Under the pieces are notes generated by a model. The model was not told where the DNA came from and did not search any database. It saw only the letters and a list, made by a program, of their open reading frames with translations. The position numbers were made by a program, and so were the translations under genes. From positions 1 to 23,397 of the forward strand of contig JBBPXY010000039.1 of assembly GCA_038200435.1 (NCBI GenBank): a DNA stretch of 23,397 bases, written 5' to 3'. Within the stretch, counting starts at the first letter, position 1. Each line of letters starts with the position of its first letter. This document shows positions 14,614 through 21,050 of the stretch, in pieces. The DNA is from JBBPXY01 sp038200435. GTDB lineage: Bacteria; Actinomycetota; Thermoleophilia; Solirubrobacterales; Solirubrobacteraceae.

Positions 14614-15096
14614 TCAGGCCTTCACGCCGAGCTTGTCGAGCGCCGACTGCAGCGAGGTCCGGTAGCTCTCGCTTGTGTAGCTCGCACCCGAAACGCCGTC
14701 GATCTGGCCGCTCTGCGCCGCGAGGGCCTCCTGGGCGAGCTGGGGCCCGGCGTAGGTGGAGATCTCCTGCGACTTCGGATCGTTCTCCGGCAGCACGACT
14801 GCGGTGATGCGGGTCACCTTCTTGCCCTTGACGGTGACGCGGACCTGCACGTCGCCGTACTGGTTGGGCACGTCCTGGCCGACGGCAGTCCGGATGGCCG
14901 GCTTGGCCTTTGCCGCGGAGGTCGTCTTCGACGTCTTGGTCGCGGACTGTGGCGCCGCTGACGCCGTCGCGCTCTTGGTCGCGCTCACCGCGGCGCGCGT
15001 GACAGCGTGCGCGGTGGCCGGCTTCTGCGTGTGGAATCCGAGCACTCCCCCGAGCCCAAGGGCGGTGCTGCCGATGACGAGCGGTGCGCGCTTCAT
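14614..15096 (-). CDS. Membrane-anchored FMN-binding domain protein (ApbE flavinylation substrate)
   Basis: 160 residues from the ATG at 15096. The open frame extends far upstream only as antisense of the regulator. GAGGAG lies 11 nt before the ATG, inside the upstream remnant. Residues 1-21 form a signal anchor (MKRAPLVIGSTALGLGGVLGF). An Ala/Ser/Thr/Lys-rich linker (about 25-70) leads to an FMN_bind domain (78-160) with YGDVQVRVTVKGKKVTRI and the flavinylation motif DGVSGASYTS (133-142), where FMN would be joined by a phosphoester bond to S139 (Thr in many relatives). It likely passes electrons outside the membrane. The ApbE gene needed for its maturation is about 2.5 kb away on the other strand. 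Confidence 0.9.
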   Translation of the reverse strand: MKRAPLVIGSTALGLGGVLGFHTQKPATAHAVTRAAVSATKSATASAAPQSATKTSKTTSAAKAKPAIRTAVGQDVPNQYGDVQVRVTVKGKKVTRITAVVLPENDPKSQEISTYAGPQLAQEALAAQSGQIDGVSGASYTSESYRTSLQSALDKLGVKA

Positions 15097-15300
15097 CAGA
15101 ACGCGAACTCCTCGACATGGAAGCGATCGCTCGGTACTCCGGCGTCCCGCGCGCCGCGCATCATCAGGTCGTTGAAGCCGCCGGGGCCACACACGGAGAC
15201 GTCGCGGGGCCGCGAGGTCGGGGACGAGCCGGAGCAGAGCCGCGCGGTCGAGCGGCACGTGCGTGCGTGGGCCCACGAGCTCGTCGGTGGCTTGGTAGAG
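15096..15300 (-). pseudogene. Remnant of an NAD-binding ferredoxin/ferric-reductase-like oxidoreductase (C-terminal end only, frameshifted)
   Basis: Reading the minus strand from about 15300 gives LYQATDELVGPRTHVPLD and then RAALLRLVPDLAA in one frame. After a G4 run (15206-15209 on +) the sense continues one frame over as RDVSVCGPGGFNDLMM, then RGARDAGVPSDRF and HVEEFAF, then TGA. Removing one G joins the frames perfectly. This is the end of an FNR-type NAD(P)-binding domain: the CGPxGF pyridine-nucleotide motif and the ExFAF C-terminus are characteristic. The FAD domain and any membrane part are absent; the fragment stops at the regulator's promoter. Its stop overlaps the FMN-protein ATG (TGATG), showing the two were once translationally coupled. 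Confidence 0.75.
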
Positions 15301-15319
15301 CCTGAGAGGAACCTGAGAG
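15301..15319 (-). promoter_or_regulatory. Direct-repeat operator candidate, site 1 (CTCTCA-N6-TCTCAG), upstream of the response regulator gene
   Basis: On + the sequence is CCTGAGAGGAACCTGAGAG, two identical 8-bp units 11 bp apart. On the minus strand it reads CTCTCAGGTTCCTCTCAGG. Direct repeats with an 11-bp period are the usual target of OmpR/PhoB-family regulators. It lies 48 bp before the regulator ATG, just upstream of where the -35 should be, and abuts the oxidoreductase remnant. The same pattern recurs at 18316. Confidence 0.6.
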
Positions 15320-15366
15320 CCCCTCCCCAGGAAACTCACAGCCAGAGGTAGAAGAATCACCGCCCG

Positions 15367-16071
15367 ATGAACTCTCCGGAGCAGACCCCTCACCGCATTC
15401 TCGTCGTCGACGACGAGCCAAACATCGTCGACGTCATCTCGATGGCCCTCCGCTTCCAGGGCTTCGAGGTGCAGAGTGCCGGCACGGGCGCCGAGGCGCT
15501 GGCTGCGGTCGCGCAGTTCAAGCCGCACCTGATGGTGCTCGACATCATGCTGCCCGACATGGAGGGCTTCGACGTCGCCCAGCGCCTGGGTGCTCAGCGC
15601 GCTCAGGTGCCGATCATCTTCCTGACCGCGCGCGATGCGACCGAGGACAAGGTTCGCGGGCTGACCAGCGGCGGCGACGATTACGTGACGAAGCCCTTCA
15701 GCCTGGAGGAGCTCGTGGCCCGCATCCGCACGATCCTGCGCCGCTCCGGGCAGTCCGACGCGGAGTCGAACCTGCTCGTGTTCGAAGACGTCGAGCTCGA
15801 CGACGAGACGCGCGAGGTCTCGCGCGCCGGCGTGCCCATCGATCTGACGGCCACCGAATACCGCCTCCTTCGCTTCCTCCTGCTCAACCCGAGGCGGGTG
15901 CTCACCCGCGCGCAGATACTCGACCAGGTGTGGGACTACGACTTCGGCGGCGACGCGCGCGTGCTCGAGACCTACGTCTCCTACCTGCGCCGCAAGCTCG
16001 ACGCCCACGGTCCCCCGCTGATCCACACGGTGCGCAGCGTGGGCTACGCCCTGCGCGCCGCGCGCGCCTGA
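15367..16071 (+). CDS. OmpR/PhoB-family response regulator (MprA-like)
   Basis: 234 residues. Receiver domain 10-122: acidic pair DDE (15-17), phosphoacceptor D59 in HLMVLDIMLPDMEGFDV, T87 in IIFLTAR, and K109 in DDYVTKPFS. The winged-helix DNA-binding domain at about 137-232 shows LTATEYRLLRFLLLNPRRVLTRAQILDQVW and ETYVSYLRRKLD, ending HTVRSVGYALR. It is a standard full-length transcription factor. The stop overlaps the kinase ATG (TGATG), so the pair is translationally coupled. The direct repeats just upstream suggest autoregulation. Subfamily similarity and the downstream htrA gene point to a role like mycobacterial MprA in envelope stress; the actual stimulus is unknown. Confidence 0.95.
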   Translation: MNSPEQTPHRILVVDDEPNIVDVISMALRFQGFEVQSAGTGAEALAAVAQFKPHLMVLDIMLPDMEGFDVAQRLGAQRAQVPIIFLTARDATEDKVRGLTSGGDDYVTKPFSLEELVARIRTILRRSGQSDAESNLLVFEDVELDDETREVSRAGVPIDLTATEYRLLRFLLLNPRRVLTRAQILDQVWDYDFGGDARVLETYVSYLRRKLDAHGPPLIHTVRSVGYALRAARA

Positions 16072-17549
16072 TGTCACTGCGCGCGCGCCTGCTGGCCGGG
16101 CTGCTCGCGCTGGCGGCCGTCGGCCTGGTCGTGCTCGGAGGGGTGACCTACGCCGAGCAGCGCTCCTTCCTCTTGCAGCGGAAGGACCAGCAGGCCCGCG
16201 CCGCGGCCCCGATTGTCGGGCGGCAACTCGACGTGAACGGGATCAACGTCCCGGGCTCGGGCGATGGTGGACAACACCACGGCGGCCCGGGCCGTGACGG
16301 CTTCGGGCCCGGCCCGGGCGGCGGTACCGAGAACCTTCCGCCCGGTACCTACGGGGAGCGGCGGGACGTGTCCGGCACGGCGCTCGGGCACGTGGTGCTC
16401 TCCTACGGGCAGCGCGCGCTGCCCGCTCCCCGTATCCCGCGGAAACTGCCCCTCGGAGAGCTGACCACCGTGTCCTCGGTGCGCGGGGACGAGCTCCGCT
16501 ACCGCGTCGTCTCCTTCGCCACCCCGGATCAGCCGGGCACCACCGTGGTCGCGATCCCCCTGGCGGAGGCCGACCAGACGCTCGACCGCCTGCTGCTCGT
16601 CGAGGCGATCGTTATCGGCGGGGTGCTCCTCGCTCTCGCGCTTCTCTCCTGGTTCCTGGTCGGGCTCGGACTGAGGCCGCTCGACCGCATGGCGCGGACC
16701 GCCGGGGAGATCGCGGCCGGGGAGCTCTCACAGCGGGTGACCCCCGCCACGGAGCGCACAGAGGTCGGGCGGCTCGGACTGGCGCTCAACTCGATGCTCG
16801 GGCGAATCGAGGAGGCCTTCGGCGAGCGCCAAGCCAGTGAGGACCGCCTGCGGCGCTTCCTGGCGGACGCATCGCACGAACTGCGCACGCCGCTCGTCTC
16901 GATTCGCGGTTACGCGGAGCTCTTCCGGATCGGCGCCGCGCGCGACGAGGCCGAGGTGGAGAAGGCGATGGCACGCATCGAGCAGGAGGCGGCCCGTATG
17001 GGCGTGCTCGTCGAAGACCTGCTCGCCCTGGCTCGGCTCGACGAGGTGCGGGAGCCGGTGCGCGAGCGGGTGGACGTCGGGCAGCTCGCGCGCGATGCCC
17101 TGGCCGACGCCCGCGCCACGGCGCCCGACCGGCCGATGGATCTCGAAGTCGAGGGAGAGCCGCTCGTACTGGGTGACCCCGACCAGCTGCGCCAGGTGCT
17201 GGCCAACCTCCTGCGCAACGCGCTGACCCATACGCCCGTGGGAACGGCGATCGAGGTCTCGGTGCGCGGAAGCGAGCACGACGTCTGCCTCGAGGTTCGC
17301 GATCACGGCCTGGGCCTGCCCTCCTCGGAGCCCGACCTGCTCTTTGAGCGCTTCTGGCGTGCCGACGCCGGCCGCGCCCGCGGCCGCGGTGGCGCGGGCC
17401 TCGGGTTGGCCATCGTGGCGGCGATCGTCGCCGCGCACGGAGGCGACGCGAGCGCCAAGAACGCGGAGGGCGGCGGTGCATCATTCGCGGTCAGCCTGCC
17501 GGCGCTCTCGCCGCACGCAGCGCCCGCCACGGTGACGACGCCGTCGTAG
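16071..17549 (+). CDS. Membrane sensor histidine kinase (HAMP-HisKA-HATPase) with Gly/His-rich sensor loop
   Basis: 492 residues from the ATG at 16071, which overlaps the regulator stop by 1 nt. TM1 at about 7-28, extracytoplasmic region about 29-172, TM2 about 173-198, HAMP about 199-255, HisKA with FLADASHELRTPLVSIRGYAE (phospho-histidine H269), and HATPase with NLLRNALTHTPVG (N box), VRDHGLGLP (G1) and GAGLGLAIVAAIVAAHGG (G2). The sensor region contains a low-complexity glycine-rich stretch with an HH pair (about 61-86). The C-terminus is Ala/Pro/Thr-rich. It is the cognate partner of the preceding regulator. The ApbE gene starts within its stop codon, so flavin transfer and signalling share one transcript. 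Confidence 0.95.
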   Translation: MSLRARLLAGLLALAAVGLVVLGGVTYAEQRSFLLQRKDQQARAAAPIVGRQLDVNGINVPGSGDGGQHHGGPGRDGFGPGPGGGTENLPPGTYGERRDVSGTALGHVVLSYGQRALPAPRIPRKLPLGELTTVSSVRGDELRYRVVSFATPDQPGTTVVAIPLAEADQTLDRLLLVEAIVIGGVLLALALLSWFLVGLGLRPLDRMARTAGEIAAGELSQRVTPATERTEVGRLGLALNSMLGRIEEAFGERQASEDRLRRFLADASHELRTPLVSIRGYAELFRIGAARDEAEVEKAMARIEQEAARMGVLVEDLLALARLDEVREPVRERVDVGQLARDALADARATAPDRPMDLEVEGEPLVLGDPDQLRQVLANLLRNALTHTPVGTAIEVSVRGSEHDVCLEVRDHGLGLPSSEPDLLFERFWRADAGRARGRGGAGLGLAIVAAIVAAHGGDASAKNAEGGGASFAVSLPALSPHAAPATVTTPS

Positions 17550-18343
17550 TGACCTCGAGCCCGCTCCGCCACGCGGAGACGGTGATGGGCACCGTCGTCT
17601 CCTTCGCCGTCCTGCCCCGCGAACTGTCCGAGCCCGAGGTACGCGCGGCCATCGCTGATGCCTGTGGCGCCCTCCACGAGGTCGACGCCACGCTCAGCAC
17701 CTGGAAGCCGGACAGCCCGATCAGCCGCCTGCGGCGCGGAGAGCTCACGGAGGGCGACGCACCGGCGATGGTGCGAGCGGTCCTGCACGAGTGCGCGATG
17801 GCGCGCGAGCTTTCGGGCGGGTGGTTCGATCCGTGGGCGATGCCGGGCGGCGTGGACCCGACCGGGCTCGTGAAGGGATGGGCGGCCGAGCGTGCCGCAG
17901 GCGTTCTGCGCGCGGCCGGCGTAACTGCGGCCCTCGTGAACGCGGCCGGTGACCTCGCCGCCATCGGAGAGTCAGCGTCGGGCCACCCGTGGCAAGTGGG
18001 TGTGCGCGACCCGCGGCGGCCGGAGCGGCTGGCCTGTGTGGTCCCGGTTCGCGCCGCGATCGCCACGTCCGCGGACTACGAGCGCCCCGGCCGGATCCGG
18101 GACCCGCACGAGCGCCGGGCAGTGACGCGACTGCCCTCGGCCACGGTGGTCGGGCCCGATCTCGGGATGGCCGACGCGCTGGCCACGGGTCTGGTTGCCG
18201 AGGGCGCCGCCGGACTCGAGCGCATCGCGCGCATCCCGGGATACAGCGCGTACGCGTTCGACCCGGCGGGTGTCGTCAGGGTCACGCCGGGGTTCCCCCC
18301 AACGCGCCGTGCCGACTCTCATGAGCTTCTCAGCAAACGCTGA
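17549..18343 (+). CDS. apbE: FAD:protein FMN transferase (ApbE family)
   Basis: 264 residues from the GTG at 17549, overlapping the kinase stop by 1 nt. ApbE landmarks: ETVMGTVVSF (10-19), LSTWKPDSPISRLRRGE (49-65), GWFDPWAMPGGVDPTGLVKGWA (91-112), VNAAGDLAAIG (130-140), IATSADYERPGRIRDPH (171-187), and VVGPDLGMADALATGLV (200-216, with the Mg-binding D/T region). It splits FAD and transfers FMN to Ser/Thr of FMN_bind-type proteins. It is shorter than many ApbE proteins, and no signal peptide or lipobox is visible, so it looks cytoplasmic. The divergent FMN-binding protein is the likely substrate. Operator site 2 lies within its last codons. Confidence 0.93.
   Translation: MTSSPLRHAETVMGTVVSFAVLPRELSEPEVRAAIADACGALHEVDATLSTWKPDSPISRLRRGELTEGDAPAMVRAVLHECAMARELSGGWFDPWAMPGGVDPTGLVKGWAAERAAGVLRAAGVTAALVNAAGDLAAIGESASGHPWQVGVRDPRRPERLACVVPVRAAIATSADYERPGRIRDPHERRAVTRLPSATVVGPDLGMADALATGLVAEGAAGLERIARIPGYSAYAFDPAGVVRVTPGFPPTRRADSHELLSKR
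18316..18334 (+). promoter_or_regulatory. Direct-repeat operator candidate, site 2 (CTCTCA-N6-TCTCAG), upstream of FHA-htrA
   Basis: CTCTCATGAGCTTCTCAGC repeats TCTCA with an 11-bp period and matches site 1 at all twelve positions of CTCTCA-N6-TCTCAG. It lies at the end of apbE, about 45 bp before the FHA start codon, where an activator for an internal promoter would bind. No clear -10 could be identified between it and the ATG. Confidence 0.5.
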
Positions 18344-18378
18344 GGCGACTCCGAGGCTCGAGGCTCAACCTGCGTCGC

Positions 18379-18828
18379 ATGCTCTCGGAAGCGAAGACGA
18401 CCCGACCGTCCCTCAGGCTCGTAGCGCCCGCGCCCGAGCCTCCCACGGGACGCCATCACCCCGTCCTGGCCGGTTTCGGGCCCAGGACGGCCACAGCCGT
18501 CCTGCCCCGGCTCGCGCCCGGGCGCTATCTGGCCGTTGACAACGGCCGCGACCTGGTGGTGGTGGAGCTGCGCGGCGATCAGGTGACGCTCGGGCGCAGC
18601 CTCGACGCGGGCGTCTGCTTCGACGACGTGAGCGTCTCTCGCCGCCATGCGCGCCTTTTCATCGCCCACGAGGTGGTGTTGATCGACGAGCGCAGCCTGA
18701 ACGGCGTCTGGGTCAACGGCGAGCGCGTCAGCCGGGCGATCGTCCACGACGGCGACTCGATCGCCTTGGGCTCGGTCCGCCTCCGTTACATCGTGGAGAC
18801 CGGCGAGAGAACGCTGGACGCAGCGTGA
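18379..18828 (+). CDS. FHA-domain protein
   Basis: 149 residues. The first ~45 residues are Pro/Arg-rich and unstructured. An FHA domain occupies about 55-140: VTLGRSLDAGVCFDDVSVSRRHARLFIAHEVVLIDERSLNGVWVNGERV carries the canonical GR, SxxH and NG residues that bind phosphothreonine. No membrane segment is seen, so it is cytoplasmic. FHA modules usually read Ser/Thr-kinase signals in actinobacteria. Its stop overlaps the start of htrA (GTGA), so the two are coupled and perhaps functionally linked, although they sit on opposite sides of the membrane. The 35-bp gap after apbE, and operator site 2 there, allow it to have its own promoter. Confidence 0.9.
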   Translation: MLSEAKTTRPSLRLVAPAPEPPTGRHHPVLAGFGPRTATAVLPRLAPGRYLAVDNGRDLVVVELRGDQVTLGRSLDAGVCFDDVSVSRRHARLFIAHEVVLIDERSLNGVWVNGERVSRAIVHDGDSIALGSVRLRYIVETGERTLDAA

Positions 18829-20006
18829 GGGGTCTGCGACGCCCACTGGCCCTGGCGGCGCCGGCTTTTGCGCTTGCCATCGCCATCACCGGATGCGGAT
18901 CCTCCGGCGGTAACGACCAGAATCCACCGGCCGCGAAGGTCCAGATCGAACGCCCGGTCGTGGCCGCACGGGCGGGCTTCGATCCCGGCGGCATCTACGC
19001 CCGTGAAGCGCGCGGAGTGGTCACCGTGATCTCGATCTTCGAGGGCAGTGCGCCCTCGACACTCGGCGGTGGTGGGGGCGGAGCCCAAGAAGGGCTCGGG
19101 TCGGGATTCGTAGTCTCGAAGAACGGCGAGATCGCGACGAACGCCCACGTCGTGACCAACGGCACCGGCGGCGCCCTCAAACGCGCCAAGCAGGTCTTCG
19201 TGAAGTTCGGCGACGGCAACCAGGTGCCAGCGCGCATCGTCGGGGCGGACCCCAACGAGGACGTCGCGCTCATCAAGGTGGATCCGAGCGGCTTGAACCT
19301 GAACCCGCTCCCCCTCGGCAACAGCCAGGAGATCGCCGTCGGAGACCCCGTGGCGGCCATCGGCACACCGTTCGGTGAGGCGCAGTCGCTGTCGGTCGGA
19401 GTCATCTCCGCGAAGAACCGCACCATCGACTCACTGACGCGCTTCTCGATCTCGGGCGCCATCCAGACCGACGCGGCGATCAACCACGGCAACTCGGGCG
19501 GACCGCTGGTCGACTCCGGCGGACGGGTGTTGGGGATCAACTCGCAGATCCAGTCGACCGGGGGCGGCGGGGAGGGCGTCGGCTTCGCGGTCCCGATCGA
19601 CGCAGTCAAGCGCTCGCTCGAGCACCTGCGCACCGGAGGGCGAGCCGAGTACGCCTACCTCGGCGTAAGCAGCGCCGCCGTGTACCCGCAGCTCGCCGCC
19701 CACTTCAAGCTGGGGGCCAACAGCGGCGCCTGGGTTCAGACCGTGAGCCGCGGAGGGCCGGCAGACGCCGCGGGCCTCCGTGGCGGCACACGGCGCGAGC
19801 GCTTCCAGGTCGCCGACGTGCAGGCAGGTGGTGACATCATCACCTCCATCGCCGGCGCACCCGTGCGCAAGGAATTCGACCTCAGCAACCTCGTCGCCGC
19901 GCACCGCCCGGGCGAGACAGTCGATGTCGGCATCGTGCGGGGAGGAAGTCGCCGCACGATCCGGGTGAAGCTCGGCGTCCGGCCCTCTACCGCGCCCGCC
20001 CGGTAA
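18825..20006 (+). CDS. HtrA/DegP-like S1C serine protease with PDZ domain, predicted lipoprotein
   Basis: 393 residues from the GTG at 18825. The N-terminus has a basic MRGLRRP, a hydrophobic core and a lipobox ITGC (C24), so it is probably an outward-facing lipoprotein. Trypsin-like protease domain about 55-255 with catalytic H108 (ATNAHVV), D146 (NEDVALIKV) and S224 (HGNSGGPLV). One PDZ domain at about 270-388 follows (YLGVSSAAV, GGPADAAGLRGG, GGDIITSIAGAPV). Such proteases degrade or chaperone misfolded envelope proteins. Location downstream of a two-component system mirrors mycobacterial mprAB-pepD, where the regulator controls the protease; by analogy this gene may be under the adjacent regulator. 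Confidence 0.95.
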   Translation: MRGLRRPLALAAPAFALAIAITGCGSSGGNDQNPPAAKVQIERPVVAARAGFDPGGIYAREARGVVTVISIFEGSAPSTLGGGGGGAQEGLGSGFVVSKNGEIATNAHVVTNGTGGALKRAKQVFVKFGDGNQVPARIVGADPNEDVALIKVDPSGLNLNPLPLGNSQEIAVGDPVAAIGTPFGEAQSLSVGVISAKNRTIDSLTRFSISGAIQTDAAINHGNSGGPLVDSGGRVLGINSQIQSTGGGGEGVGFAVPIDAVKRSLEHLRTGGRAEYAYLGVSSAAVYPQLAAHFKLGANSGAWVQTVSRGGPADAAGLRGGTRRERFQVADVQAGGDIITSIAGAPVRKEFDLSNLVAAHRPGETVDVGIVRGGSRRTIRVKLGVRPSTAPAR

Positions 20007-20195
20007 TCATCTCCCAGGGAGCTCCCAGCCTCCCCGGGGCGATGCCCCCAGCCGGACCGCGATGCTGGTCGGCGGCCCTGACGGTGGGCCTTCCCCGGGC
20101 TTCCGGGGCGCCCCGCTCCAGGGCTCTCAGCAGGGTGAGCTACCGGCTCCCCCGCCGGTCGGCGCCCCGCAGGCCTGATGCACCCGGAGAGGAGC
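20007..20195. other. Non-coding, hairpin-rich gap between convergent htrA and tRNA-Lys
   Basis: No plausible gene is seen. Several compact perfect inverted repeats lie in tandem: GGGGC-GAT-GCCCC (20036-20048), CCCCGG-GCTT-CCGGGG (20093-20108) and ACCGGC-TCCCCC-GCCGGT (20142-20159), plus the palindrome GGGAGCTCCC (20017-20026). None is followed by a T-tract. The gap may end both converging transcripts by structure, or hold an unrecognised structured RNA. It did not match SRP RNA, RNase P RNA or tmRNA signatures by eye. Confidence 0.5.
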
Positions 20196-20231
20196 GAAAG
20201 GGCTCGGCCGTGCAAGCGACCGGACCCTTTC
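20196..20231 (-). terminator. Probable terminator hairpin downstream of tRNA-Lys
   Basis: GAAAGGG (20196-20202) pairs with CCCTTTC (20225-20231), and an inner TCGG/CCGG stem extends it around a ~12-nt loop. On the minus strand it begins 7 nt after the tRNA 3' end. There is no long U-tract beyond the CCCTTTC arm, so it may act in termination or 3' processing. Confidence 0.45.
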
Positions 20232-20238
20232 TGCGTAG

Positions 20239-20311
<73 letters not shown>

Positions 20312-20341
20312 GAGGACGGCGCCGGGCGCCGGCGGCCTACT

Positions 20342-21046
20342 TTACCCGCTGGGCGTCGTGCTGGATGTGGTGCCCCCGGCCGGTGCGGTCCCGCGTTTCT
20401 TGGCCTGGGCCACCTGGAGCTTCGTGTTGGCACGCTGGTCCTTCGTCGAGAGCTCGATCGCCTTCTCGCCCGCCAGCGCGCCCTTGCGCGTCTGACCCGC
20501 CGCGTAGGCCGCGCCGGAGAGGTTGAGGAACGGCAGGTAGTTGCGCGGCTCGCCCTGCGTGGCGAGCTCGTAGGCCTCGACGACTTTCTTCGGCTGGTCC
20601 AGGCCGGTCGGGCCAAAGGCCGACGTGGCCATCGTGTTGACCACGGTCTGGTCTGGCTTTTTGGGGTTGAGCGACACATACTTGTCCCACGCGGAAGCGG
20701 AAGACTGGAGCAGCGCCTGTCCCGCGGGGGTGTAGCCCGGGGGGCTGGCGTTGGGGTCGAAGTACTTCTTGTCGTTACGCGAGGCCTGGTAGCGCTGGAG
20801 GGCCACCTGGCCCCACGCGGTGGCGTCGTTCGGACGCAGGCGGACCGTGCGCTCGGCCGCCTTCAGCTGGTTGAGAACCGCGTTCCCGCCCCCGCCGCCG
20901 TTCGACTTGTTGTCGTTGCCGAACAGCCCGACGCCGGTGCCGCCGACGCCGAACAGCACGAGACCCCCGCCCATGAGGAGGGCGAGACCCAGGTAGATGC
21001 CTTGGATCGTGCGGCGGCGGCCGCGGCCGCGTAGGTCGAACAGCAT
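20342..21046 (-). CDS. Membrane-anchored TPR-like protein of the tat operon
   Basis: 234 residues. A basic N-terminus (LRGRGRRRTIQ) and one hydrophobic span GIYLGLALLMGGGLVLFGVGG (16-36) anchor it. An Asn/Gly-rich linker (44-54) leads to an alpha-helical region with degenerate TPR units: LKAAERTVRLRPNDATAWGQVALQRYQAS, SAWDKYVSLNPKKPDQ, VVEAYELATQGEPRNYLPFLNLSGAAYAAGQ and KGALAGEKAIELSTKDQRANTKLQVAQAKK. The end is Ala/Gly/Thr/Ser-rich. It starts 4 nt after tatC, so it is co-translated with it and may assist protein export or bind Tat substrates; this is contextual inference. Helical repeats are visible, but no specific function can be assigned. Confidence 0.85.
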   Translation of the reverse strand: MLFDLRGRGRRRTIQGIYLGLALLMGGGLVLFGVGGTGVGLFGNDNKSNGGGGGNAVLNQLKAAERTVRLRPNDATAWGQVALQRYQASRNDKKYFDPNASPPGYTPAGQALLQSSASAWDKYVSLNPKKPDQTVVNTMATSAFGPTGLDQPKKVVEAYELATQGEPRNYLPFLNLSGAAYAAGQTRKGALAGEKAIELSTKDQRANTKLQVAQAKKRGTAPAGGTTSSTTPSG

Positions 21047-21050
21047 GGGA

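Noticed and set aside
15097..16077. Upstream extension of the FMN-protein frame antisense to the regulator (487 codons in all)
   Set aside because: The regulator is certain; the FMN protein has a proper signal anchor and RBS at the ATG at 15096.
20007..20238. SRP RNA, RNase P RNA or a known riboswitch in the gap
   Set aside because: Consensus pieces for these RNAs were looked for by eye on both strands and not found; a covariance-model search would decide.
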